64,000 nucleotides of DNA from Podospora bellae-mahoneyi (GCF_035222275.1 NW_026946359.1:6882001-6946000), one strand, 5' to 3'; positions 35,520-47,404 are shown, counted from the stretch's first letter. Made by a program: numbers and translations. Notes: generated from the letters alone by a model not told the origin.

Positions 35520-37130
35520 TCAACCGGCTTTGTGCTGTTTTTGTTTCGGCGTTTTGCCCTTTGACTTTTTCCCAACTGACGGGCCAGTGTCGCTGGCTTC
35601 GTGCTCGTGGGTTGACGGTGGCTGCTTCATCAGTCGAACCACAGCATCGAAGTAACCAGCAGTGCCGCCGTATTTGTGCACCAAGGCTGGGATATCGACC
35701 GAAGAGATATCTCCAGTCCGCTTACGTCCAACGATCGCTGCGTTGCGTGTAGATGGGATCCGGAGCATTTCCTGCTCAACCTCCCAGCCGCATTCAGCTG
35801 CTATCTCTGACACCCATCCCACGAACGAGGAGTAGGTCGAGTCGGCCTTGGTCTTGTCCTTTGGTGGCGATGCTCGGAACAGCTTTCCGCTGAGATCATG
35901 GCTACAGCAAGGGATAGAAATGAACGGACAGTCGGAGACAGCCGCAAGGATAGGAGTCCAAGGCGTCAGCTCGTCGGCGTGGTTGGAGATGATAAATGTC
36001 CCTTTTGGAAAGACGCCATCATGGGCCTTTTGTTCGTCAAAGCCATCACCGGACCCGCCTCTGCTGACATATGTCGGGAGCAAAACCAGCTCACGCAGTG
36101 AATCTTGCTCCTCCCCCGACAAAGACCTGACTCGGGTGCTGTACGACGCCCACGACGTTCGTGACCTAGCATCGAAGCCCCAACCGGAAAACCCTTCTTG
36201 ATTTAGAATGTGGACGAGCAGCCCATTCCCGCAGCCAACATCAACGAATCCAGGAAACGGTCCCTCGCCATACATGTTCCTCCACAGCTCGATCATGAAA
36301 GCTGCGATACAAATGTCCTCAAAGATGTGTTTTTCGGGATCCGTCTGCTCTGCCCAACCCTTGATGAGACTTCTCGCATGCTTTTGTTTCAACTTGGTGT
36401 ACGTGTCTTGCACCCGCGCTTGAGGAAGCAACACATCGTGATGGACTCTCTTCTGATAGCCCTGAACCCGGCCCTTGCCGTGCTTGTGAATGACCATGAG
36501 CAGCTGGAAAGCGGTGCGTATGAGCTTGTCAACAGTTCGGTCCTGCTCGTCAAAGAAGAGGTAGGAGAGGGAGATGGACCCGCAGGACTCTGCCGGCGTC
36601 CATTCGTGAACAAATGCTATGCCCTTGACTACTGGGTGGTAGAAGGGCATATCCGAGGGCGTGGATACATGCGGGAGATAGATGACGAGAGTCCGCTCAA
36701 CAGCCTCCCCACCAGGGTTGCTCTTGTAGATGAGGCATGTCTGGTCAAGAGGCTTGTCTCTGAGGGTGTTTCTTGGTATGAGCTTGCGGATGACATGCCG
36801 CTGGAGCTCAAACCCGACAAAGGAGGGAATGTCGGCCACGAAGGCCAGGCTATCAGCCTCGTCGGCTGGGGTTGCCGGGTTGGCGGGACCATCCTCTGCG
36901 TCGTGCAGGATATCCGCACGGAAGAGCCATGTCGAGTTGATGTTTGGATTTCGGATCAAGTTGTCCATGACACTGTCAAACACCGGAGGTCCAAACACAC
37001 ACTCGTGGCGGTACAAGGGTCGCCATGTTGCCTTTGCTGGGGTGGTGTGTGTGTTGCCGCTGCTGTGACCAGCATCCTCGAAGATGACGGGTGGTGCGTC
37101 AAGCGCCAACTCCTCCGGCCTGAATGCCAT
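35520..37130 (-). CDS. TRM44: tRNA(Ser) uridine-44 2'-O-methyltransferase
   Basis: A single exon of 536 residues from ATG 37130. Features match the TRM44 family: a conserved N-terminal block (FDSVMDNLIRNPNINSTWLFRADI), a central segment with YKRVHHDV-like sequence, a SAM-binding motif I FVDVGCGNG at residues 295-303, WGFDARSR as motif II, and ISNHADELTPW and FISIPCC later on. The enzyme 2'-O-methylates U44 of serine tRNAs in the cytoplasm, which stabilises them together with acetyl-C12. The Lys-rich tail resembles a nuclear or RNA-binding tail. An in-frame 66-residue ORF lies upstream (37394-37194), ending in a stop; it could be a uORF or an unjoined 5' exon. Confidence 0.92.
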   Translation of the reverse strand: MAFRPEELALDAPPVIFEDAGHSSGNTHTTPAKATWRPLYRHECVFGPPVFDSVMDNLIRNPNINSTWLFRADILHDAEDGPANPATPADEADSLAFVADIPSFVGFELQRHVIRKLIPRNTLRDKPLDQTCLIYKSNPGGEAVERTLVIYLPHVSTPSDMPFYHPVVKGIAFVHEWTPAESCGSISLSYLFFDEQDRTVDKLIRTAFQLLMVIHKHGKGRVQGYQKRVHHDVLLPQARVQDTYTKLKQKHARSLIKGWAEQTDPEKHIFEDICIAAFMIELWRNMYGEGPFPGFVDVGCGNGLLVHILNQEGFSGWGFDARSRTSWASYSTRVRSLSGEEQDSLRELVLLPTYVSRGGSGDGFDEQKAHDGVFPKGTFIISNHADELTPWTPILAAVSDCPFISIPCCSHDLSGKLFRASPPKDKTKADSTYSSFVGWVSEIAAECGWEVEQEMLRIPSTRNAAIVGRKRTGDISSVDIPALVHKYGGTAGYFDAVVRLMKQPPSTHEHEASDTGPSVGKKSKGKTPKQKQHKAG

Positions 37131-38303
37131 TGCGAGCCACGGCTGCTTTCTGTGTCTCGCGCTCGGGTCGTCACCGGTCGTGTGTGAGGCGAATCACTGC
37201 CGTCGGTCGAGGGACAGGCTCACCTCACAGGGGTCGGCCGAGAAGGCGACGGAGAAGCACCGAGGGGCAAAAAAGGCTTGGCGCAGGGCCCTGGTGGTGA
37301 GCTTGTCACAGGGAACCAGTCCCCGATGGTGGCGGATGGTTTTGACATCTTGTGCTTGCTGAGCCTCTCGAAGCCTGTCTCGGGTCTCCATCATGATGGC
37401 CTACGACTGGGCTTCACCATTGAATTATGTGATTTTACACCACTGGTGACACATCTATGGCAAACGTTACATGTCCAAATCCGGTGAAGACTGGCAAGCA
37501 TCGGGTCCCATGTCATTGATTCGCATCACCAAGTCCACCTGCCCCGCGGCCCAGCCGACGGAACGGCGGGCTTCCCGTCGATTAGTCCAGGGCAGCGATC
37601 GATGAGTTTTGCAGCCGCGTTGCATTCATTCATTGACTTTGAGAAAACAGAAAACAGAAAACAATGCTTTGACGGCGCAAAAGTTTCAACACAGGTTGAC
37701 TGCGCAGACCCGGAGGCATCCTGTCGTCCCTGCTCTCGTTATCGGATAGAGAATGCTCTGGCGAAGAACGAACGAATGAACTCCCAAAACGGTGAACAGT
37801 GTTGGGTGACCGGAGCCTTGTGACGCAACATCCCACCCCTGCAATATGATATAGCAAAAGTAGCCCGAGGTAGACAAAGAGGGCAACCTGCAGGACGTTC
37901 CGCCAGTTTCGCTCTCCGAGGTACGCGTGTGGTACGTTTGGTGAATCATTGCCCCACCCTTCGCAGATGGCGGTGCCTTAGTGGCCAACCCAACCAGGGC
38001 CTTTTTGCTGCCTTGTTGCCTGAAAAGACCGTTCGCCCCACCTACCCATCCTCCCTCTTCCCCTCACCTCGCCATTTCCACTCTCTTCCCCTTCTATCTA
38101 CCGGACCTAATCATCATCTTGCCATCCACCGCAGCATCACCGCCCGCATACTTTCTCGGCACCCCGAAAGCTATAACTAGCCCACCCAGCACTCCCGATT
38201 TTTTACTCTGCACATAGCGAGACACTCTACAGTCGTCGGTCGCTCTCTTCCCCGTCACCAAATAAAACCCTTCTCCCAAGGACACCCCGAAAACTTCGAG
38301 TTT
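37131..38303. promoter_or_regulatory. Divergent promoter between TRM44 and eIF1
   Basis: About 1.2 kb between divergent start codons. The eIF1 side (38030-38290) is pyrimidine-rich (repeated ctcccctc/cccac), typical of fungal translation-gene leaders. An in-frame upstream ORF of TRM44 occupies 37194-37394. Confidence 0.6.
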
Positions 38304-39018
38304 ATGTCCACCGAAATCGAAAACCTCAAGACCTACGGTACGTCCATCGTCGTTCTCGCACACCACCCATTACCCGCGTTTTCGCGCCGCCAACCTTCTT
38401 GATGGATGTTGACGGCGCGTCACCGTCATACGCAACCTCGTTCACAGCCTTGTGGAGTCACTGCCACCTGGTCCACGTCCAAAACATCGAAGCACATTGC
38501 GCCGTTCATCAAAGAAACATTGCTGACCGCCACTTGTCCTACAGATCCCTTCGCCGAAGCCGACGAGGACTCGGGCAAGACCAAACAGACCCAGGAGTAT
38601 ATCCATATTCGCATTCAGCGTATGTGTTTGCACTTTATCGTCACGTGGTCCTGGCCTTGAGCTGCCAACCACATGTGAGTTCACCGACAACAAGACAAGT
38701 GCTAACATTGTCACAGAGCGTAATGGACGTAAGACTCTGACCACCGTTCAGGGTATTCCGAGCAAGTTCGACCACAAGAAGATTCTTAAGGTTGTCAAGA
38801 AAGAGTTCGCTTGCAATGGCACCATCATTAGTGACACCGAGATGGGCGAGGTGATCCAGCTCCAGGGTGATCAGCGTACCAAGATCAAGGAGTTCCTCAC
38901 TGATAAGGAGAATGGCCTCGGCCTCGATGACAAGACCATCAAGGTATGCAGCATCTACACCGTCACAACACACCGAGACAGCACGCTAACTGATACTCGG
39001 CAGGTGCACGGCTTCTAA
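38304..39018 (+). CDS. SUI1: Translation initiation factor eIF1
   Basis: Exons are 38304-38337, 38545-38619, 38717-38943 and 39004-39018, giving 116 residues, the usual eIF1 length. The phases (1, 1, 0) close exactly. The spliced protein begins MSTEIENLKTYDPFAEA and has the SUI1 fold motifs IHIRIQQRNGRKTLTTVQG, KKEFACNGTI and GEVIQLQGDQR, ending VHGF. It binds the 40S subunit in the 43S complex and controls start-codon fidelity. The last coding exon is only 15 bp and the first 34 bp, so simple ORF scans miss this gene. Confidence 0.96.
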
Positions 39019-39838
39019 GTCCGCTATGTCACACGTGCCGTAGCTCACTTCGAGTCCCCCTCTGGGGAATACGGAGCAGCGTCTACGAAAGTAGTCACTA
39101 CGAGCGCTGAGAGGACCCTTAGTTGGGTCCAGCGGCATAATGACATGATACCCCACGATGGTTACGGACGTCCCTTTTACTCTAGCAACATTGTTGCAGG
39201 AGGTTTTTGGGAAGGACAGGCTCTATTTTTTTTTTTTTTGCGCGATACAGATCGTCGTTCGCTTAGGTAGTCGATTTCTGGTGGTTTTTAAAATCTCTGG
39301 AACGATGCAAGACGCAAGCCTTTCATTATGAAATCTGCGGTCTTGGGGCAATGGGATCATAAGTTGCGATAAACTTGTGCCATGACAGTCTTGATATGCC
39401 TGGTTTGATATGTGTACGCTACATCTATCAACCAGCTGTGCTCGCAACGACTGCGTTGTTGTCTGTTTGAGTCTGATACATGTTGCTGTTGTGACTGATG
39501 ACTTGCTGCCATCAAATCGTATCAAGCCGAACGGGATTATCACAATGTTTTTGCGTGTGAACAAGATCTAAAGATAACCATGACGCCAATCCTACCACTT
39601 TTGCCTGAACCATTCCCCCATTTGACCGTTTCCACAGTCCCAATCTTGAAATAAGGATAAGTATAAAACTCGAACCCAGAAAAGACAGAAAAAGAAACAG
39701 AAAAAAGAAGCAGAAAAAAAAAGCAGAAAAAAAAAGCAGAAAAAGAAACGGAAAAAGAAAACGGGAACGGCAACTTGACAAGATCCAAGATGACTCCCTC
39801 GAAAAGTGCCCAAAACAAAACGAAACGAAAGAGATGTG
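39019..39838. other. Intergenic region between convergent eIF1 and EOS1
   Basis: 3' flanks only. Contains a poly-T run at 39226-39239 and an A-rich repeat at 39679-39765. No gene is seen. Confidence 0.6.
39679..39765. repeat. Low-complexity (CAGAAAAAGAAA)n tract
   Basis: Imperfect 6-12 bp units of cagaaaaa/agaaac downstream of EOS1. It creates Phe-rich spurious frames on the minus strand. Confidence 0.8.
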
Positions 39839-41102
39839 TTAAAGATCCCTCGTCACATTCCCATACTCCATAATCTTCAGCGCCAGCCCCGTGATGACCC
39901 CCCAGACCTGCGACAGAAAAGTGACGAGCGGGATGTCGGGATAGTCGGTGCGGTTGGAGTGCAGCTGGGCGAGGAGGGCGACCATGGAGATGAAGGAGGC
40001 GATGGAGAAGGCTGAGATGGAGGCGCGGGTTTCTTTGCGGATGTTGATTTTGCGTTGGGTTAGGTGGTAGAGGAGGGTGAGGGTCTAAGGGAAGGTCAGG
40101 TTGGTGACAGGATGGGGGAGGGAGGGGGACACGTACAGTAGATATCACTATCCAGCCTGGTAGCAGCAGACGGGGATCCTCGGAGCCGCCGGTTAGGTAG
40201 AGGACTCCCCATGTGCACCAGCCGTTTAGGGCTGATATGGCGAGGAGGCGGACGATGGTGGCTTGGGGGGTGTAGTTCAGGAGCCAGCGGGACATGAGAC
40301 AGTCGGTGAAGAAGAAGGAGAGGTAGGAGGAGGCTACGCACTGTTGGAGAGTTAGCATGGCTTCGGAGATTGGGGGGGATTTGGGTGGCAGATATACCCA
40401 AATGGTAGCGAGCAGCGTTTCTGTTATCCTCAGGCTGGTCTCAAAGGGAATGTCAAACCCCGTCGTTGGTATCCTCGTTGGCGGTACCTCTGTCGTGGGG
40501 GCAGAAGGGGGTGAGGTGCAGGAAACGACAGAAGAAGGCTTAGATAACCTCCCAAAAGAGAACCCGTGCTGTCCGTTCCCAACGACTACATGGTTGGTGA
40601 CCAGAATGGAGAAGATCATGTAGACGAGGCGGAGGACGCATGGTAAGCCGAGCCATAATCCCGGAACGATCGAGCCGAGGCGGCTGATGTAGAGGAGAAT
40701 CTGCCATGGGGTTGAGATGCCCAAGACTACGGCGACGCGGGGTCGGAGGACGGACGTGGATTGGGTTTGCCCGGACGAGGGGGGAACGGGGCCGGAGGAT
40801 TGGGTGACGGCTCGGAGGAGCTGGTGGTGGTGGTGGTGATCGGCGGTGACGGAAGGGTGGGTTATGGGCTCGGTTGATATGGCTGTTGAGACAGCCGTGG
40901 TTGTCGCAGTCTTGCTGCTGTATGGAGGCGGGTTGTCGCCATATCGAGGAGTTTGCGCCCTTGAGCGGGCGGGGGAGGTGGTCGTCGAGCCGGTGACATG
41001 AGTGGCATAGTCGGTGGTGGTGTTGCTGTTTGCGCCTGGTGCGCTATCCGCTGCTGCTGCTGTTCGGCGCTGCTGCGCGGCTGGCATTGCGAGGTTGGAC
41101 AT
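39839..41102 (-). CDS. EOS1: EOS1-like N-glycosylation protein
   Basis: Exons (minus) are 41102-40398, 40340-40137 and 40084-39839, giving 384 residues; all introns are phase 0. The ATG at 41102 (MSNLAMPAAQQ) is the first true ATG. The first 125 residues are Thr/Ser/Pro-rich and disordered. The membrane core begins WQILLYISRLGSIVPGLWLG and LPCVLRLVYMIF, and ends with SAFSIASFISMVALLAQLH and FLSQVWGVITG. This is the layout of the fungal EOS1 family, an ER membrane protein linked in yeast to N-glycosylation and oxidative-stress tolerance. The molecular activity of EOS1 is not established. It is divergent from the mL45-like gene. Confidence 0.8.
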
Positions 41103-41853
41103 CAAGACACTGGCTCTCTAGTTTATACCCATAGAGCAAATGGGAGTCACCTGAGAGGGGTTTCACCACTCCATGGAAAAGGCGAAAAGAGACGGGGAGA
41201 AGGGGGAGAGAAATCTATACCTTAGGTGGCAGCGGCGGAGGGGCCGGATCTCGGTAGGTTCAGATAGACGGCGGTGATGTGAATTTCGATTTTGGGGTCT
41301 ATCTTTTCGCTTCAGTGCAAGTGGCTTTCTCGTCGTCAGCGGCCCAGCGATCAATGTCGCAACAAGGGGTGCTCGATGCAAGCCTCCCACGAACGATTGC
41401 TACTAGGGGCTCCCCTGGCTACGAAAACCGGCCTTTCATTGGTCAGCATCTCTTCGAGAAGCCCAGACCTCTGGGAAGCTCCAGAGGGTTAACCTTCCGT
41501 GGTGGGGGTTGGTCTTGACTGTGGTGATAACTGATAGCGATCATTGGGTGTGCTGGACCCACATATTTTTTGCCGCGAGCGCCCGAAATTTTGAGAGCTT
41601 CGGAGCTTCCTGGTGTTGCGCTGTCGGCTACGCCCGCGCAACAGCTTCCGTTCGATCGACCGTTTCCGACGTCGCCGCCGACGAATACCGGCTCGTTACT
41701 TTATTGGTGCGGTCAACCTGGGCAACCGACAAGGCGACAAGCCGACTCATAGCACGCAGGCGGGGTGGCCATCAGGGTTGAGGTACTTCGGAGGCGGGGA
41801 CCAAGAGGACGGAGGGAGAAGTTCAGGGTCAGCACAGTACGGCGGTAGCAACC
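41103..41853. promoter_or_regulatory. Divergent promoter between EOS1 and the mL45/MBA1-like gene
   Basis: About 750 bp between divergent start codons; no further gene is supported. Confidence 0.55.
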
Positions 41854-42881
41854 ATGGCTTCAGTATCTAGGTCAGGACTCGGTGCCTGGGGGGTGTTGTC
41901 GTCACAGGCCTCCGCTAGGATATCACCACGCGTGGTACGCGTTGCGCCAACATGTTTCTTCAGCACATCCGCTGCACTCGCCAGAAGCGTCAGGAGAGCG
42001 AACAGGGCGCCGGCGCGCGACGAGATCCGTTCCCCCTCTGCTCAAATTGCCCAACAAAAACTCAATCAAAAGGTGACATCAAATGCCATCAATGTCATCT
42101 TTCCAGGTGAGCAAGAACCAGGACTCGGCCCAGTTGTTGAGCCGTGCTGTTTGTACCGGAGTCTGACTTGCTCGTCTTGCTCTGTCTTTTAGGCACCTTT
42201 GTCCGTCCTCCATGGGACCAATGGCCCAAGGACTTCTCGTCCAGATTCGCCTTCTTCCGGACCTGGGTCACTGTCAAGGCCAGAGAGGCGGCGACCAAGT
42301 TCGCCATGGTTCATTCCTCGAGGCCCCGGTTCTTCAAGCGTGCCGCTCTCAAAACCAGCAACCCGCTTGCGATTCTCACAGCAAAGGGCCTCCACCGCTC
42401 CATGATGGAAGCCCTCGCCAGCGGCGACAAGGACACAATCCGCAAGGTTTGCGCCAGCAAGCTTGCTCTGCCTCTGCAGGCTACCATCGACAATCGTCCC
42501 AAGGACAAGCTGATGGCATGGGAGCTGGTGGAGTATACCAAGACGTGGTTTTATCCTACTGTTCTTTCGCACAAGCTCTCGCCCATCGAGAAGAGCAAGG
42601 ATGCGCCCATCATTGAGCAAGTGGTGGTGGCCATTTCTAGCAAGCAGCGTCGGTATCAGTATGTTCTCGGGGCTGATGGGGAGCGCAAGAAGCTGGCTGG
42701 AACAGAGAAAGAGATGGATATTATAGAAAACATCGTCATTGGCTGTGTGGTTGACCCTCACACCTGGCAGCGTGATGAGTGGCGGATCGTTGGAAGCATG
42801 AAGGCGACGGACCCGAATGAGTGGAAGGAAGAGGAACGGCTGGTCAAGATGGTGGAGCATTCGGAGGCTATGAAGAGGTAG
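41854..42881 (+). CDS. mL45/MBA1-type mitochondrial protein
   Basis: Exons are 41854-42106 and 42193-42881, giving 313 residues. The N-terminus is Ser/Arg/Ala-rich with no acidic residue for 50 positions, a typical mitochondrial presequence. The mature part carries a Tim44-like domain: LHRSMMEALASGDKDTIRKVC, RPKDKLMAWELVEY, then EWRIVGSMKATDP at the end. This matches the MBA1/mL45 family, which anchors the mitochondrial ribosome to the inner membrane or forms part of the large subunit. The start context ACCATGGC is strong. A separate Tim44-like role is less likely. Confidence 0.85.
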
Positions 42882-44104
42882 AGGTAACTGGGATGGCGAA
42901 ATGGTCGTGTCAGTATGCTCGAGAAGTTGTACATTACAAGATGCTCTGCTGAAAACAGGGAGCATCTAAGGCTTAGGCAGGAACCAAAAGTTCTGTCGGT
43001 GTAAATTCATACTGTAAATGTTTGTCTCTGTATCTTGAGTCTTGCTTTGAGGCAACTCTTGCAAATGGGTGCTCTGGTGTTGTGTGTCTTCTCGGACTGT
43101 GTTTGTTTTGACCCCTATTTATGGACCCACATACCCCTGACCGTCTGTGGACAGAACCATCATCTGTGTTATGTTGGGCCTCTGCTTATTGCGGGCTAAA
43201 ACCACAACAAATACCGTTTTGCTGTATGCCTCGCCTAGACAAATAGTCAATAAAAACACGATGCATCATAGCTCAAACCGTGGTGGTGTGAGTCCATGCT
43301 TGATGTGGCTGCATAGCAACTGAAGAAGCATTTGTGTTTAAGGCACAGGCTGTAACCGCAATCTGCTTGTGTGATTGACCGGCAAGCTCTGAATGTTAGC
43401 TGAGTCATTGCTGTGAGATGAGAGAACCAGATCACATCAGTCATGATGAAAGGATGTGTATAAGAAGGTTTAATATCCTCCACGATCTATACTGCACTGC
43501 AGTATCAATCATGTTGATGGTTATGTAGAAATAGCTCAGCTCCATGGATATAAGCCTTTGTTCTGGGTTTCCTTATCCTCTTGATTGAGTGCTGTTTACA
43601 TACACCGCTACTTTGAACTTTGACATCCCAAATGATCCCATCGCGGCTCATTGTAAAGTGCCCTTTTCGTGGTCAGCCACTGTTTTTTTTGTCTCAACAT
43701 TTGATCTTCAAGTAATTTAACCGCCTCTTAATTCCGGTTGTTAGTTTGAGAAGCTAGTAAATCATTGGCAAAATGCGATGGTTATCATTGCGTCGCGGCT
43801 GGGTCGCTCCTTCCTCCACAGGGTGCTCGCTCCTTCCTTCTGTGTTGCGTTGAAAATTCTTTACTCAGCTAAGGATGTGTGGCGCGTGCATGTGACCCAA
43901 CAAAATGAGCTCACCGACTTTATGAGGAAATGTAAGGGAGGTTCAACATATCATCCCTTTGAGACATGCATGATGCAACCCAACCATTTACCTTATATCT
44001 GCCCACAGCCTTCCCGTCAGCCAGTTCCGTGGGGAGAGGACCTCCTACTTCTCAGTATCTTTCTGCCGCGTCGCTGTTGCTTTCAGACACTTCAGATCTA
44101 CACC
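42882..44104. other. Intergenic region at the left edge of the orphan-gene island
   Basis: About 1.2 kb without a supported gene. An open frame runs in frame upstream of the next ATG from 43778, but contains no clear start context; it may be leader sequence. Confidence 0.5.
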
Positions 44105-44665
44105 ATGGCCGACGTCCAGCAGATCCACAACTCCATCAAGGCAATCGCCCATGACAAAATCCACATTTCCATCGCCCATACAGCCTATCGACAAAATGTA
44201 AGCCGTCTACGGGTTCTTCTCGATACAGTCGCCGTCCGTCACGGTTTTACCACGGGGACAGTCACAAAAGCAATGGTGGGCCCAGTTGGGCCCGGCAATT
44301 TCTCACCGTTGGTAGCTGGCTGGGTATATCGCCACCTCTGGAATCTCCGCCAGAGTGAGAGGATGTTGCAGGTTATTATGAATCCCAGAGAATACGTCAA
44401 CCAGAGATACAACATGGATCAGCTTCGATCCTGGACGAACACCATCCGTCGCCCACATGTCCATCAACAAAAATTGGAAGAAATTGCCAACAAAGTGAAT
44501 GGGATTCCCCAAGAGCTTCGAGCCCGTTTGCGCAAGGTCATCTCAGAGAATGCGAAGATCCAGCAGAGAATTGACAGGATTGAGAATACCCCGGGTGGGG
44601 TTGATGTGGCCGCTTTGCTGGATAATTCGGACGAGGGAAGCTCCGGGGACGAGGATACATGTTAG
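44105..44665 (+). CDS. Orphan 186-residue coiled-coil protein (copy A)
   Basis: I do not recognise a family. Start ATG 44105 lies in CACCATGG context. The protein is mostly helical and hydrophilic, with heptad-like stretches (residues about 120-165, KLEEIANKVNGIPQELRARLRK-type). It has a central block SPLVAGWVYRHLW and an acidic end (NSDEGSSGDED). There is no signal peptide or membrane helix. A decayed related copy lies 550 bp downstream, so a small tandem family has existed here. An upstream in-frame extension to 43778 has an ATG at 43778 but crosses sequence unlike the rest. Probably lineage-specific. Confidence 0.65.
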   Translation: MADVQQIHNSIKAIAHDKIHISIAHTAYRQNVSRLRVLLDTVAVRHGFTTGTVTKAMVGPVGPGNFSPLVAGWVYRHLWNLRQSERMLQVIMNPREYVNQRYNMDQLRSWTNTIRRPHVHQQKLEEIANKVNGIPQELRARLRKVISENAKIQQRIDRIENTPGGVDVAALLDNSDEGSSGDEDTC

Positions 44666-45075
44666 AAGAGGTGGCCTTGAGAGGAAGGCAGTTGATGAGC
44701 GGTTCTGCCTATCAGAATTAAAGCTGTGGTTTCCGTCTCTTGCTACCATGATCTCTTTCTTCGAATCTTGTCTTCCTCTATTTACTTATTTCTATCCACC
44801 TCTGGCAGCTAGATTGGCTCTGTCCTGCGCTGCGGGGACGAAAGCATCCAGCTATTGATGCATCTTTGTCAATTTAGCTTTCCCTCTTTTCTTTTCGGTC
44901 AGCTGGAAAGGATTCATCTTGCTTAGCACGTGTCAGCACAGGGATGCTCCGATAGACTCTGTGAAGTGAATATGGCGTCAGGGAGTGAGGGAATCAAGTC
45001 TTGGATGTGGGGGTGCGTTAAATATAAATACTCATGTGTTCTATGACTGTCATCTTTTTACGCCATCACCGCTTT

Positions 45076-45128
45076 CCCTGATCAACACTTTCCCTGATCG
45101 ACACTTTCCCCCGATCAACACTTTCACG
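45076..45128. repeat. 16 bp direct repeat, three copies
   Basis: Unit ccctgatcaacacttt repeated three times with small changes, just before the pseudogene leader. Confidence 0.8.
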
Positions 45129-45218
45129 CTTCTAATTTCTAAGCATCCCTTTCCCTCTCTCGCATAGTCTTTTAAGACATCCAGCATCTATTACCGACCA
45201 CAGCAACCCTACAGCACC

Positions 45219-45753
45219 ATGCCTGATATCGATGATATTCACGATGCCATTGTGACCATCGCTAGACTCAAGGTGGCCGTTTGCAGACGCCAGACACGGT
45301 ACATAGACCAATACAGCCGTTTACAGTCGATCATAGGTGGAATTTCACGTTAATACGGCTTCTCGCCTGACTCCGGAACACAAGCTATCACCGGTCAAGT
45401 ACATTCAGGAGACCGCTTCATCCTGGTAGCTGGCTGGGTCTATTGAGAACGCATCAAGTTAGCCAACAGCCGTCGACGTCTCAGTCAAGTTAACAACCGT
45501 ACCCAAAGAGTGGATGATTCTCTACAGCATGGATCAACTCGGTTCATGGACCAACAGGCTCAACCGTGAGGATGTTTCTCAACAGCGGATTGGGAACAGA
45601 ACTCTCAATGTCGAACTTTGCAAGATTTAGAGAAGGATTCCAAGGGTCGAGGCAATTACCCCTGACAGAGGAGTTGCTTTGCTGATTGAGGATGGAAATA
45701 TTGAGACTTCAGAGGTAGATGAGACAGAGGATGATAGCTCGGACGAGGATTGA
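45219..45753 (+). pseudogene. Decayed tandem paralogue of the orphan coiled-coil gene (copy B)
   Basis: Starts with ATG in an AGCACCATG context (MPDIDDIHDAIVTIARLK, compare the copy A start). Matching blocks stay in order: VAGWVY, YSMDQLGSWTN (copy A YNMDQLRSWTN) and an acidic end TEDDSSDED. At least three in-frame stops and probably a frame change interrupt it: one about 45 codons in (after GGISR), one directly after VAGWVY, one in the second half (after CKI). Spacing is kept, so it is a duplicate that lost function. The leader just upstream holds a 16 bp direct repeat. Confidence 0.75.
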
Positions 45754-47404
45754 AACATGGCCAACGCAGCAGGAGAGGCAATGTACTTTTTCACAATATA
45801 TATACATCTGCCCCTTATCTGTGATACTTTCAACTATAAACTTCGGAACCCAAGGGTTTCATGACATCCCGCAATTCTGCCTCGACTTAACAACTCTACA
45901 TCTTTCCACTAACATCTTATTATAGCCGACTTGCGGATGCCATCATTGCTCCCATAGGTAAGCAAATTTCTATGCATATATCTTGCTTCCAAGACACCAT
46001 ACCTAAATCATTCTCCCTTCCGTTCTTAGCTTTTTAGGTGGAAACATCTATGCTTGCCTACCATCAGCAAGATATGCCGCCCTTCCACATTGAAATACCG
46101 GTCTGGAACTACTGTTGTACTATCAGCCGGACACACTAACTAGCTTCCACAGCACCTCTTGCTCTCTAGGAGCCCATCGGATTGACCGATCCTCTTTCAA
46201 AATCTTTATATTCTAGCTCTATTGCATTACCTTGAGAGTGAGATGCTGTCTGCTGGGTGAAACTTTTGACCTCTCAGCCACGCGTCAGGTTTTCAAACTC
46301 ACTTAATCCATGTTATTGGCCCACACCACTCACACCATTGGAAAAAAGTTCGGACGATTGATGATGACTCTGATATGAGTGATCGGTATCAACCAGTGGG
46401 TTTTCGTTGCTGAAGGTGAACTGAGCTTCCAAATCTTTGCTCTGTTGACTGGACGGCTATATGCCTTAACCTTGGCTTTGCTCAACCTCTCACGGCATTC
46501 TCAAAGAGAAAGTGACCGATCAGATCCAATTCAACCCACACCTTCGCCGGGTTCACCTCACTGTCACCTGTAATGGAACTACCCGATTTGTCCACTTTGC
46601 CCAAGGGTATTTCTACGAAGAGAATGACACCATGGAGACCAACAAAACGTCTGCATTGCAACGTCCCTTTTTATTGTCTGGCAAAGGACCGCCCGCCAAG
46701 CAACAGATACTATCTGTATCTTCCGCATCAACAAGAGCTTTTGTGGGAAGCTAATTCGGACAACCCCCCCGGGGATTAGGCACTAATAAAAAGACGAGTT
46801 TGAGACGTCGCAACAGGTCCATCACATGGAAGTTATCCCAGCCCGAGATCACAGAACTCACCTCGGTCTGCGCTTTGTGTTGTCAACAATCCCCAACCAC
46901 GGTTGAATCATCATAGACAGTCTGGAGACATAAAATACACAAAAAGGCCATGGCGTAGAACCGTCTGAGGTTTCCGGCTTGGGGATGTTTCCAGAGCTCA
47001 GAATGGGCGACGCTCAGGGGCAGTACACAACCCTGACCCCTCCCATGAAGAAGTGCATAACCCCCTTCTGTCACTCGTCTTTCTACGCAGACCCGTCGGG
47101 GCGATTGGAGAGACACTGGGTAATACATTGAGACAATATCCCCTCACCGAGGACAACCCCAAGATCACGGCCCGAATGTCCCTCGCCGCAGTGCCCAAAT
47201 ATTCTATGCGTCGCCGGAGCCAGCCAAGCCCAAGCAAACGGCAAAACCGTGTGCCTGTTCCTACGACCGCATATATCCGTCAGTCTAGGTGTGAGTCTCT
47301 CTTGACTCAGGTCTTGATGCAACTCGGCAGGCAGACACATACCAACTAACGCAAGTTCTGGAGTAGTCTCCGTAGAGGCACATCGACCGTGGCGCACGCC
47401 ATTC
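45754..47404. other. Intergenic region within the orphan island
   Basis: 1.65 kb with only short overlapping frames and no recognisable element. It may hold further decayed duplicates too degraded to see by eye. Confidence 0.45.

Noticed and set aside
39512-39813. Phe-rich minus-strand frames
   Set aside because: Produced by the A/G simple repeat downstream of EOS1; beyond the real EOS1 stop.
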